DNA of 64,000 bases, from the NCBI GenBank assembly GCA_947359465.1, contig OX375875.1, forward strand, positions 59,087,981 to 59,151,980, in the 5' to 3' direction. Of this stretch, positions 11,401 through 24,200 are shown in pieces; the stretch's first letter is position 1; every line of letters begins with the position of its first letter. Under the pieces are notes generated by a model. That model saw only the letters and a program-made list of their open reading frames with translations. It searched no databases and was not told the origin of the DNA. The stretch is from Metellina segmentata. Lineage: Eukaryota > Arthropoda > Arachnida > Araneae > Tetragnathidae. Made by a program: the position numbers and the translations under genes.

Positions 11401-14400
11401 CGATCTCAACTATCCTGGTTGCCATGTAATGGAAGTTTAGAGTGGCGTTCCAGCTCAATGGCTGAACTTGTCTTTTGACCGTGGTTCAAAAATGACGAGG
11501 CACTGTCCTCCGATCTTTCTCTTCGAGGTTGAGCCCGGAACATTGCCAACTGTCCGTTGTATTGCTCCAGTGCGATGTAAGCTCAAGTACCTCTCACCTC
11601 TGAAATATTGAATGGAATATCCTTCCTAGAAACTCATGTAAAGGGGAAAATGACCGTAGAGCGACAAACCAAACAGCGCAGTGTTATTTCCAGTTCTACC
11701 CATTGCGAAATCACGGACGCACAAAACCGCTGAACTCCAACGACCGACTGTAATCTGAAGCTACGCTATTCACCTGCTTACGAAGCCGTAAAGAGTGTAC
11801 GACACAGTAGCTGTCGCATATTATACAATAGTATGCAGTCCTAATGAGTCTGATACGCATTCTAAAATTTCTGCAATTTAAAGGGTACAGTATTTTATAC
11901 ATTACTATGTATTCTTTGAAAATTAGCTTTTATGTCTTGTGTTGTATTTGTATGTCTTTTGAGGCTCAGTTGTTTTAATTCTATCGTTAATCTGAATTTA
12001 ATCAAATTGAGGTAAATAATGCTTAAAGAAATTGCTTAATTTTTAACTTGGACTTTACAGGGGTTGGGAATGCATAAAGTCGCCATAAAACTAACAAAGT
12101 AGTACAAATACAAAAGGAGGTCTGTGTTAATCTTTTGGAACAACTATTGAAATGAGTTTTCCTGTTTCAGTCACGTTTTTTTTTATATAATGGTGAGCAT
12201 GCTGTCCCACCAAATCCATCGATTTTCTAGTTGGAAAGTCAAAGTTGATCAACCCGCCTCAAATCTATTTTTTTGTTATCGGCAATTTTCTACTATTATA
12301 TTAGTTCAAGTGATTGTGCGTATTTCAATACCTATTTATGCTATGAAAAATATTAAATTTGATTTGACGAGGGTATGTAATTTCAAATACCACTTTAATT
12401 TGGCTCACTATATTCTTAAGCACCGATGTGATATTGCATAGGATTAGTCTGTCTGAAAATCCTTTTTCTACTTGTTCGAGATATTTCTTTTTTCGGAGTG
12501 ATTCATTAATAAATTACGTTCTTTTGTATCTTCAGAAACTGGAAAATATAAGATGCCAGTATAGTAATAAGCCCCTTTGTTTCATTATCCGTATTTATTA
12601 ATCTATGCCGATCGTAACATTTGTGTTTTCCACAGTATCTTGGACAACTTAACACATGGAGCAATGTGTAGATCCAACAAAGAGATTCATTCTCTTGTCG
12701 GGGTCGCCGTGGCACAGCGGGGTTACTCACTGCGCTAGCAACCTGTTCGTTTTAAGCGGTGCAAGTTCGATTCCTCTCTGAGTGCATTTCTCTTCTCTTC
12801 TCTTTTCTGTATCAGTAAAAGTTGTCCTTTTTTATGTCCATTTACTTGACGTTGTTTGGTGCGGCTTGGCCAAATATGGTCTTTTTGCCATGAAATTCAG
12901 CCAATCTTCTCTATGACAGACTTTTAGAATCACGTAATCTCATTTTTGAAAGAAAAGTTATCTTCTTCCTTTCTTGGACGTTTGTAGTTCGAAATTTTGC
13001 AGTACACGTTTATTCTGGATGACAATATTCAATCGCCCCATCAGTTTCCTTGCATCACAGTTTGATATAAGTTCTGTCTTATGTGATCAACTCCCCTATT
13101 GCCCCCATATACTTCAATTACATCTTTCATATAATCTGCCGTTTCAATTTCTCGACGTTGCATTTGACACGCATATGTAAAAACACAAATTTTCTATCGG
13201 AAAACATTTTCGATTTTTAGGAACTTAAAAAGGGAAAAATCTCAGCATTCGTGAATTTTTAAATTCCTCTTGATTTCGAATAGTTTCACAATTTGATTCC
13301 TGGTTTGCTTCATAAGCAACAGTTGTGAAAAGATCGATACTATTCGATTACGTTCGATTTCTATTGGAGGCTAAAATCGCATACTTTGAATTTATATTTT
13401 GTTTTTCATATGTTCTGTTTCCAAACTGACAACACAATTACCGAGGAGTAATGAACGAAAAAAATCTTCGGATTCCATTACCATTGCCTTTTCAGTTTGT
13501 GTTGGCACGTATAAATTTATTCTTAGGTTTTATTCATGCAGTGGCAATAATTGTAAAAGTCGTATTTCGGGTGTATTGTCTTGAATCTGGAACAATAGAA
13601 GAAAGGCTTGTGCTGTTTGCAAAAACTTCAAATATACAGATGAAATAAATATTCATCGACCTTCTAATGAACGGCTTTCTCTAGAAGGTCGGTGTAAATC
13701 TTGTCTTGGCGTAAGAAAAGCAGAGTTAAAGTATTGTTCCTTCACTTCGTTTTTCTGTTAAGCAGAAAGAGTACCAACGTAATAATGTGACATAGCCTGA
13801 TTTATTCCATCTGTACGTTTGATAAAGCAGAGGTGCTAGCTTTCCTTCTGGGAGCTACTCCACACACATTACCTCCTTAATATTTAAAGCAATATAAATT
13901 TTCAGTCTTGTTTACTGTACTTAGAGAAAAAAAAACGACTATATTTTCAAAAAGATAACACAATCCTGCACTTCAAAACTTATTTGGAAATTATATTATT
14001 TCGGGTGCCTGTTTTTTTCTCCATTAATGCCCTGTTATTAACCTATTTAGTTATTTTCCTATTCGTTTGGGGGTTCACGGTAGCCTAGTTGGAAAAGAAA
14101 CGGATGTGCAATCGGAAAGTTGCGGGTTCGAAACTTGATCTGGCCATAGACCGTCGTGTACGGAAGGGCTGGTGCACATTAAATCAGTCGTGACCTGAAA
14201 CATCCTCATGTTGGCGTGACAGTTTTGAGTGGGGTGCTAGTTTTTGTGTAGACATTGTCATCAGATCGTGGTTCAAAATGACGATGTGCTGTCCTCTTTC
14301 CCTTCGGGACTGATCCCGGACTATCGCTTATAGCTCATTGTGTTGCTCCAGTGCGACGTTTATTCAACTACCCTCCCTATTCGTCAGGTTTCATTATCTC

Positions 14401-17400
14401 CAAATGTGTTCGGATCTAATTATTCAACTAAATTGCTGTTCAAAACCCAACCAATAACATTAGACGTTTGTTTTTGTGTTTATTTATTGCCTCGTACGAT
14501 ATATACAATCTTGCTCTTTAAAACAAGATCAATGGTCCAGTGTAGAAGTTTATTACTTTTGAAAATAATTACATCTGGAAATCTTGAATTAGCAATTGTT
14601 TTTTTAATCCGATTTTTTTCAATTTTTAAAAAGTTTTGGTCTTGGCACAAAAACTCTAGAACAGAAATTTCAATTACGAAAAATAGATATCAAATGTGTA
14701 AAGAAAAACAGTGCAACTTTACAATTGGTTTGGCTACCGCTTTGGTTACCCGCTTTGGATAATTTCCTACGTAAATTCTGTCAAAAATCGCTAAAACGTC
14801 TTCTTTCGTGCAAAGGAGACGTTTTGTCACAACTAGCCAACTGAGTGCGATTTTTGGATGAACGGCTAGAGATATCTAATTTTTTCCACTTCCAGCCTAC
14901 GTGGTGTCTTACCCTCTACCCTTAGACGTGATTTCGTCCAATTCGCCCGAGGGTTTTTTTATTTATCGCGAAATAACCGCGTTTTTTTTTTCACTTTTCC
15001 CCATAGAACGTAATGTTAGCCGACAATACGGCTCTTTTGCCTAAATGTAAATCTTATCGGTTACTAGGTATAAAAATTCACGTTTGAATTAAATAAAAAA
15101 ATTATCTGCCGCGAAATGTCCGTGATCTCGATCTATAACACTAGTTTCATGAACGAATGCAGCTTTTTTGAATAAAATATTCTCAATAGAAAATTATTTG
15201 TTCTTTTCTTGATTTTGTATCACGGAACATCTTATATCATCTCGCGGAATACATTATTTGAACGCAAGTAAACTTCCACGGTTCCTAAGCGAACCACAAT
15301 GCACAACTTGAAAACCTCTATTATTCTTAAATATTAAATAGGAGCATATTCTCAATCCATTGAATATTTTTTACTTTGATGTGTATTTTAGTTCAGATGC
15401 TATGTGTTTCCTCATTCAAAAGAATATCTTTACTTGTTAGCTACATTTAAGTTATTGTAATAAAAAATATAAATATGTTTTACTTGTATAACTTAGAAAT
15501 AATGAACGTTTAACTCAGTTTCTTATACTTTTGAAACATTGCAGGTGGAAGCTCAAATGCTAGTTTTGATCTTCAACTAGCCAATTGGAGAATGGAAAGT
15601 ATTGTGAGAGATTCCGATACTAGCTCAGATGAGGAATTTTTTGATGCTGAAGGTAACATTTTTGCAATACTTTTTTAGTACATTTCTTTTGTAGATTTAA
15701 TACTCATTCAAAATTTGAATTTTAGAAAATGTTATGGGTGCTTTAACAATGGCCCGATGGAATTCTGTCGATATGATCCCAGATGAAGAAGATAAAGATC
15801 AAAGTGGAACACCTGATTTTAGAGATGGTATGACAGTTATTTATTTGACTGCACCTGATTTATCTTTATTTTTTATTTTAGAAATAAATTGAGTATATCT
15901 TTCATTGCATGAGGTTTCATTGTTATTTTTAAAGAATCCGTTGAACTGGCAAAAAATCAGTCGAATTAATAAATTTGTACCCCTTTTCATCATTTTGGAA
16001 ATATATTGTTAGTCTAAAAAAAAACTGGAATTTGAAGTAAGATCTGTAAAAAGTTATTTTTTTAATCTCAACCAATTTTATGGCTATAGTCTGCATTAAT
16101 AGTTTTCCCATTGCGTAATGATCGACATAAAATGGTTACTGAGATCTATTTGCAATAATCAAATGTGTATGTTTTAAGATAAAGTTAAAACTTTAGACTA
16201 CGGCCGGTACAGCAGTTGTACCATGATCACGCCAAGAGAGAATTTAGACTACTGCCGGTACAACATTTGTACCTTGAAAGTTATAAGAATCGCGCTTGTT
16301 ATATCTATAGCAGTAGTGAAAAGGTTAAAGCATGTGACTAGTTTGATGTGTCATTACTACCACGCCAAATGCACCAATCTACATTTTGGCGATTTTCAAC
16401 TAACTCAACTAATTTTTAAGTCACCATTTCATTTTTTATACTGTGACAAAGCCACAAATACTATTGATTCTTATTGGAAAGGCCGATATTCATGAGGAAA
16501 CAACCTTTGAGTCAACTAAATTTTTCCTGAAGCATTAAAACTTTGTCCGCGTTTTTGTAGAAACGTCAGATTGATACCTTTAGCGTGGTAGGAACAATGT
16601 AATTATTTATTAGAATTTGCATCAAAGATTTTAAATATTTTGTCTACATACTTTTGTAGTTTCATCGTTTTTGTTATGCAAGATTTTATAAAACATTACT
16701 CTATTTCTATTTTTTCTGCTAAAATTAAGATAAGTAATGTGTTAGTTCACATGTACTTATTTCAATAACAATTTTTCACAAAAATATACTTTCATAAGAA
16801 TCCTGAAATCATATCATGTTTGCTAATTTTTGGATTTTGCTCTATAAATTCTATCAGTATTTAAGTATCTTTAGAACAAAAGATTTGCTTATATTTTTTT
16901 TTCAGTCAAAAAAGCCTAGCATTAAATAATGTGAAATAAGTGTGGTTAACTTTTGTTTGACAAATTAAAAGAAAAGTATATTTTAATTCTCTTTTTTCTT
17001 GGAAGTCCTGTTACACAAAAACACATGTGTTTTCTCAATGTTTATTAAACCTAAATGTTGTGTGATTGAGTTTGGATATTATGGCTCTCTCTAAACCAAG
17101 GATTCCCAAAGTGTGGGTTGTTAGTCAATTTTTGGCAGGTCACTGATATTTTTTTAAATCAAGCCAACACATTTTGGCTTTATATGTGACAAAAACCCCA
17201 ACCATATAGGACTAGGCTTCTCACCTTACTGGAAGTGATCTTTAGCTATAAATGAGATAATATACTTTAAGTTCTTTCATTAAGGCTTACTAACAATTTA
17301 TTTTCTGGTATTAAATTTTATCCACTGCTCTTATTGTATTTGACATTATGCTGAATTGAAATCTGCTAATTCTCTTTTATATCTCTATTCGCTGCTTTCA

Positions 17401-18189
17401 ATCTTTCCATTGGTGGTGTTCTTCTGTTTTCAGATAGCATATTTTCAAACTCCTTTATCAAGAAAGTTCAAACAGAGCACGCCAATGTTCGACCTCCCAG
17501 CGTTGGTTCTGCATGTGCTGCTACTCGTAACAGCTTGGACACGTCCTTGCCTTCTACCCCCACTGCTTCACCTGCTCACCAATCTTCCTGCACAACTACT
17601 GTTTTAGCCCTGGTTATGCACGCTGGAAGTGTGCTAGATTCTGGCCTCGAACCCACTGCTAACAAGAAGAATGACGTCAATACATTTGCAAGCTCTTTTG
17701 AGGCTGTCATGCGGCAGCATTATCCGGCTCTTCTTGGGCATTTGAGTGTGCGACTTGTGTCATGTGCTGCTGTGTGCTCAGAATCTCTTGCTGTCTTATC
17801 CAAGTAAATGTTCTTTTTAGAGACTAATGAATGTTTTCTGTTTAACTAGGGTGTCTCTCAGTGGTTCTTAATCTGTTTTATGTTTTTAACCCTTTTTAAG
17901 GTCATATTAAGACTAATTTCATACTTATACTTGCCATCCCTACTATGAAATGCGTATGGAATGAAATGTCATTCAATTATTAAAATGTAATGGATCTATT
18001 ACTGAGTAAACATGTCTCTTATTGCACTCAACCAATGCTAGTTTTATCTAATTCTAATAAAGTCAGTATTAAAGGAGTTTTACTTTCTGTAGATAATTGA
18101 AAATTTTCAGATAATTGAAAATGAAAATATATTAAATTGCAACGACAACTATTTACTTTTCAATCATTAAAATGGATCCCTGTATTTTA

Positions 18190-18230
<41 letters not shown>

Positions 18231-21200
18231 CCAATGGCAAGGCTGGGTACAGATTGCAAAAACTAATACAATACATGATACAATACAGAAATGCAATACA
18301 GTACAGAATTGACCGAAGTCATTGTAGCCTTATACAAGGCCAGAAGTGATGGTCACTTGTGAAGGGGCACCCAATGGGTGGACCATCATTGTCCCTAACA
18401 AAGGACAGCACAATTTACATCCATACCCTGACCCGGATTCGAACCAGGGACCTTCCGATCCAGAGGCCAACACCTTGACCACTAGACCGGTTGGTCGGCA
18501 TTAGTATATTATATCATTATAATTAATTTAATAGTGACTGAGTGGTTATGCTTTGACTCTTGGTTCAGCTGGCTTTGGGTTGTAATCCAGTTGTGGTAGT
18601 TCATAGGGATTTCAGAATACATCTTAAGCCTATTAGTGTAGATCTAACTAGCCATTGTGTAGCAGAAGGTTACTGTAGCAAGCATAGCTACCACTCCAAA
18701 ACTTAACTTACAAATGGGTAGTATAAATACCAATTTAACCCAACTCTTCCATGAAGTACTTTTTGATAGACACTAAGTTACGCTGGTTTATTCACGCTTG
18801 CTATAGTTACCATAAAGTGACAAGCCAAATCAAATTTAATGTTTTTATGAAAGCATAAGGATATATTTCATTGTTTTAACTATAAAACTTTTTCCATAGC
18901 TTAAGCCCATACAGTTTCCAATCGTCTCCATCTGCAGTGGAAGTAATTTACCATTCATATGACTCCATTCCACTTGGAGCACTTCCTTTATTTGCAGTAT
19001 CAGCTCCTGAATATCAAGAAACTGTTTCTGCTGTGATTAATGCTGCTAATGAGGTGTATAAGGAATTTCTTCATTCAGATGAAGGAATTGGGTTTAATGG
19101 ACAAGTAAGATATTGTCATCGACAAATCTTTTTGAAATTGAAAATATTTTCAAACTTGATGTTTATAATATAGAAATAAATATGTATGGTCTGCTAAAAA
19201 TATTTGTGTAATCCAATAATGTATCGGGTTAAGTATACAAATCTCGTGCTCAGTCAGTGTTTTTTCCTCAAAGCAAAATAATTAAAACAGTGAGAATATA
19301 AATAATCGTTAAAACCAGTTTCGTTAGCTAATACATTTTTATTATTTGTAAGTGATAACAATATGTGAATAACAGAAAATAATAAGATTTAATGCAACAC
19401 ATCCTGTGCCAGTGTGCAGAATAATATCTACGTAATCAGGTTTTAAAAAACTGTTAATTCTTGTAAACCATTGGTTGTTTTCTGCTTTTTTTTTATGAAG
19501 GTGCACTGACCTTAGAAACTGATTTCTAGCTTTTTGTAAATAATATTTTTGAGCAAATCTGTCATGGTATGTGAATTGTTCAGATGAACATGTTCTAAGT
19601 TATTTCTTTTGAATGATTTGCATTAAAACATTTGGAAATTGAATGTACTAGTTGAAATGTTTCAGTTTACAATAGAAAAGCTGAAAACAATTTAAAATAT
19701 AGAGATGAATTTGAAAGTACAAAGTATACTATATTTATGGACTTGTTACTTTTAAAAATCTCTTTTAAATTAGGTGGGACATTCTCAAAATGTGGGAACA
19801 CTAAATGTTAACTATGAATACTTTTTTAAATTTAACATCAATACTTTTTTGCTGTATTGTTTATAGGTCTAGAATACAATATATAATCATTCAAAGACAG
19901 GAACTGTTCTGCAAAATTACGAATTAAAACATTTAATTACAAGATTCGTAGGTTACAGATTTCGGACATTGCTGGCCTGTAAGTTACACAACTTTGGCAT
20001 TTCCCAAGTCTAATGACTAATAATAAATTAGTTACAAATTGTCAATGCTTTAAAATTAGAGTAGATTTGAATATTTTGAAATTAGAGTTTGGTTTTCTAA
20101 ATTTTCAAATCATGGATTGGTTCTGTCAAGTTTTATTACTAATTCCAAAACTTGTGGGTTTGGTTGATTTTTGTGACTTTTTAAGTAATATATATTTCTT
20201 ATACAAAAAGGTAAACGTGATCACAAAATAAAAATAACCTTTTCCTTGAAAACTCCGGGAAAAGTTATAATTCCTATCGAATTAATCAGGAAAAAAAAAA
20301 AATTTTAATCTAAAGCAAAAAAATAAAAAAGAAAGAAAAAAATTACTTAAAAAAAACCGAAATTCTTTACAATCTTAATTGAGGATTGTTGCTACATCCT
20401 GTCCAAAATGGAGTTACGATCGACATTGTCCTCATTTGACATTGATCGTACACGTTTGCAGGACAAGTGCCTAGTAATGGTATTATTATTGTATCTGCTA
20501 AATTCACTTTATTTTTCGATTTAAAAAAAACTAATTATCTGATGAAAGAAGATTGTAATTAATATTTTTTTTATGTTTTGGGACATCGGCTCCTTTGTAA
20601 CATAAATTAAATCTTCAATTCGATCTTTACGGGATTTTGACATTGCAATTTTAAAAATAAGAAAAGTATATTTACAGCTAAGAAAATTCACAAAAACACA
20701 TAAAAATGCTTAAAAACGTTTAAAAAGTTATTTTAAAGACAAATAAATGCAGTTTAAAGTACTTACCAATATATTTTTTGCTTCAGGTATTGAGCTAATT
20801 CGATCGTTACTTTTGGACATCGTGAAACATGCTGGATGGCTTTAGTATTGTTTCTTTGTTAATTCTTCAAAATTTTAAACTAATGATGCCATCTACTAAT
20901 CAAAATAGAAAACAAACTATCCTTATACTTTATTCATTTTTTTTTCTGAAATTTTGGAAAACACATTAGAATTTATTTTTTTGGTGATGTTCTGTATCAG
21001 TTAACATTATAGATGTCCAAAATCCAACATTTGTTACTAAAGAATTTAATTTTAAGGATATTTACACCAAACTATTGTAATAAATAATACTAATTCTTCT
21101 CTCTAAACAAAACTAAAAACCCACTGAGAAAAAAAATTAATTTTAAGAATTAAATTTATTTGCTGTCAAAACTTAAAGTTATTTTATGCGTTTTGTTCCC

Positions 21201-24200
21201 ACCTTTTGAAAAATACCCAGGTTCATAGTGTGTTAAGGCACAGTAGTTTGAATTTCATCTTACAATAAAGACTACTAACTAAAACCATTAAAACCAAGAA
21301 TCATTTAGAAATGAAAAAGTTCGTTAATTTTCAAAGTATACAAATTTTTGCATAGTGCCTCAGTAATGTTGTACAAACGTTAACATGTAACATTTATTTT
21401 TTAATAAAAATAACATTTTTTGAAATATTGATTGAACTTAAATTTTAGTGTTTAAGAACAAATACTTAACATGAATATCTTTTATTTTATTACATTTCTC
21501 TACAAATCAAATTTTATTTTGTATTTCAAGAGACTGGGGTGATCTCCAGTTTTGTGTTTGTTGTTTCTGATAGTCTACTTGAGTACTAAACTTTTGTCAA
21601 TATGCAAACACATGTGTAATACATATAAAAATAAAATAATAATAATTTAAAATAATAATTTACAACCTAAATAATAAATAAAATTTATTTCATTAATTTT
21701 AGCATAAATAAATGCTGTAAATAGTAAAAAAAATATTTCATTATTTCCAGTGTAAATTATATTTTTATTTTCATATATTCGATGGAATGTAACATACATG
21801 GCACCTTGGTATATGTCCTTAATCTGTTCCAGATCCTTGGACGTACCAAATGAATTTTCCCATAAAAAATAAAGGGGAAATGATTCATCCGTTTCTATGA
21901 AAAAAAATCCTATTGTTATTGGCACATTGTTCATATACTTACTTGCTGTTTGACCTCTACATCACAGTTAATTGAATTTTTGCATGTTATGTTTCTTAAA
22001 GCCCCTTGGGTTTTCAGAGTGGTAGATCAGTATAGGCTCCAGTTTGAAATCCCCACTTGCCTTGGAACAGAACACTAGAGTTAGCCTGTCCTTCATGGGC
22101 TTGTGCCCTGACAATGTTTTCTCTTGTGCAATATAGGTCCTGTTAGGTACTGTCTTCCCAAACAGCCCTGTTTCATCACACTTAAAAACATGTTGGGGAA
22201 TAAAACCCTCAACCTCCACAGATTTCCCAAACTCTAACAAAATCATTGGCGGCATCTTTATAAGCTCTGGCTGCATCTCCATGCCTCAACACAATGAATG
22301 CAAGTCCTCTTCTTAAAATTATCAAGCCAGCCATTGTTGGCTTCAAACACTTCACTTTCTTGACTCGCTCCTGCCTTGTTTTTCAAACAAATCGGCATGC
22401 ATCAGTTTTGTCTTTTTCGCAAATCATTGCCTCCAATGTGCTATGGCCAACACTGTTTTTCTGTTATCCAGATCAAAAGTAATTTCTCGATATCTCTAAT
22501 GCCACTGATCTTTGTTTGGCAATCGATTTCACCCCCTTCGCAATATTAGCATATTTAATAACGTCTTTGTTTCTCACAATCATAGATACCGTCGTTCTCG
22601 GCATGGGGTATGCGGCTGCAGAGTCCCAGACACGCATGCCACCTTCATACTTTTCAACTATCTCTTTTTCACCTCCATGGCGATCCTAAAAATTTCCTTC
22701 GTTCCTCGACCCTTCTCATTAGCTTTCTTTGAACTCATGGTTAAAGAACTTACAAAATAGTTACGCAAAACAGCACAATATAACGTGAAAATTCAGTTAT
22801 AGCGCTATTGTTCCACTGAATAGTAGAAACAATTGTACTGACACTCCTGTGCAGCTGTAGCAGAGATGCCAGATCTTACCCCTTATCCAAAATACCTCCT
22901 CCCAACCATTTGACACATGTGTATTCCAAACAGGTCGTATACCAAACAATATTTTTCACGTTCAAACAGGTCGTATATCAAGTTGGACTTATTCCAAAGC
23001 AGACGTATACCGAGATACCACTGTATTTTAAAAATTACTTTTCTTTTATTTAGGTTATTATTGTAGCTGACAGTGTAGCTTCTTTAATGGCTTATGATGC
23101 TTTGTGTCGTAATGCTCGTTACGAAGGACGATATGGTAGCGAAACGAGCATTAATGAACCTGAAACTACACACTCCCAATCCGTAACAGCCCGTAGCAAT
23201 CCTTTGATATCCATAAGCGATGGTGGATCTATTGACGACAGCCAAGAAAGTGCACCCGATAGCAGGCCGCGACAAAGCAGCCAGAATGCGAGAATATACC
23301 GAAAGTCACATTCTCATCCCCAAGAATCAGAGCCTCCTCACTGTGATAATATTCAGTAAGTTATTAAGCATGTAATAATATGGGTATGAAATTAGTATTT
23401 CCAATGATGTAGTTCATATTTAACATTGTGTAGTGTAACTGATGATACAGCTTCTATATTATATCTGTTCATTGCTATTTAGTGTCGATTTCTATCTTTT
23501 GGAGCTGTATAACATAATTACATTGCCACAGTGATGGACTGGCTTCTGAGATGAGCCCTGGAAATGTAATCCTCTACTCTAGGAAAGTCCTCACGTTGGG
23601 TTGGCGTGGAAGTTTGGAGAGTGGGGTGCCAGCTCAGGTGTTGCCTCGTCATCTGACCATGGTTCAAAATTATGTTGTGTCGTGTTTGGATCTTTTCGTT
23701 AGGAGATTGATCCTGGACCGTCGTCAATAGCCCGTTGTGTTGGTCTAGTTCGATGTTAATTTTAAAAAATTACCAATTACCTCTACTGTGTCCTGGGGTT
23801 TAGAAATTGTTAAAAACAAAAGGTATCATTATAAGCAATAGTTTGTATTATACATTGATCTAGTAATATTTATTATAATATATAACATAAAAAAATGGTA
23901 TCAATTCAATTTTTTTCACAAAAATTCTTATTCCTTAAATTTTATTAGATGTAACCTTTATTCAATATTAGCAAAAATTATCACAAAATTAGACAGAGAA
24001 CATGATAAATTACTTAATTGAAATTCTAATAATTTGAATCAATCTTTTTTAGGTGAAATTTATATGTAAATGAGATTTTATATTGAAAAAGAGTATTTTA
24101 AACTATTGCTTTAAAACGTTGAGGCCAACTTGCCTCCTAGTAGCACCAGCTTCTTGGCGATTTTCTCAATGGGTTTATCACTGCAATGGTGGGTGAGATC

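Larger units (their letters stand above)
10072..15544 (+). other. largest rdgB intron
   Basis: 5.5 kb holding SINE-A copies (11345-11605, 14069-14390) and a SINE-B copy (12695-12925). Other parts show no recognisable gene; a short Cys-containing ORF at 13609-13760 is unexplained. Confidence 0.7.

Noticed and set aside
14340..14762. 140-codon ORF in the large rdgB intron
   Set aside because: Begins in a SINE-A tail, with low-complexity composition and no homology seen.
18193..18222. TA runs (also 29822 and 33283) as regulatory elements
   Set aside because: Simple microsatellites with no further context.
21647..21934. 95-codon minus-strand ORF as Tigger continuation
   Set aside because: Could not be matched to the Tigger catalytic region; AT-rich translation past the truncation.
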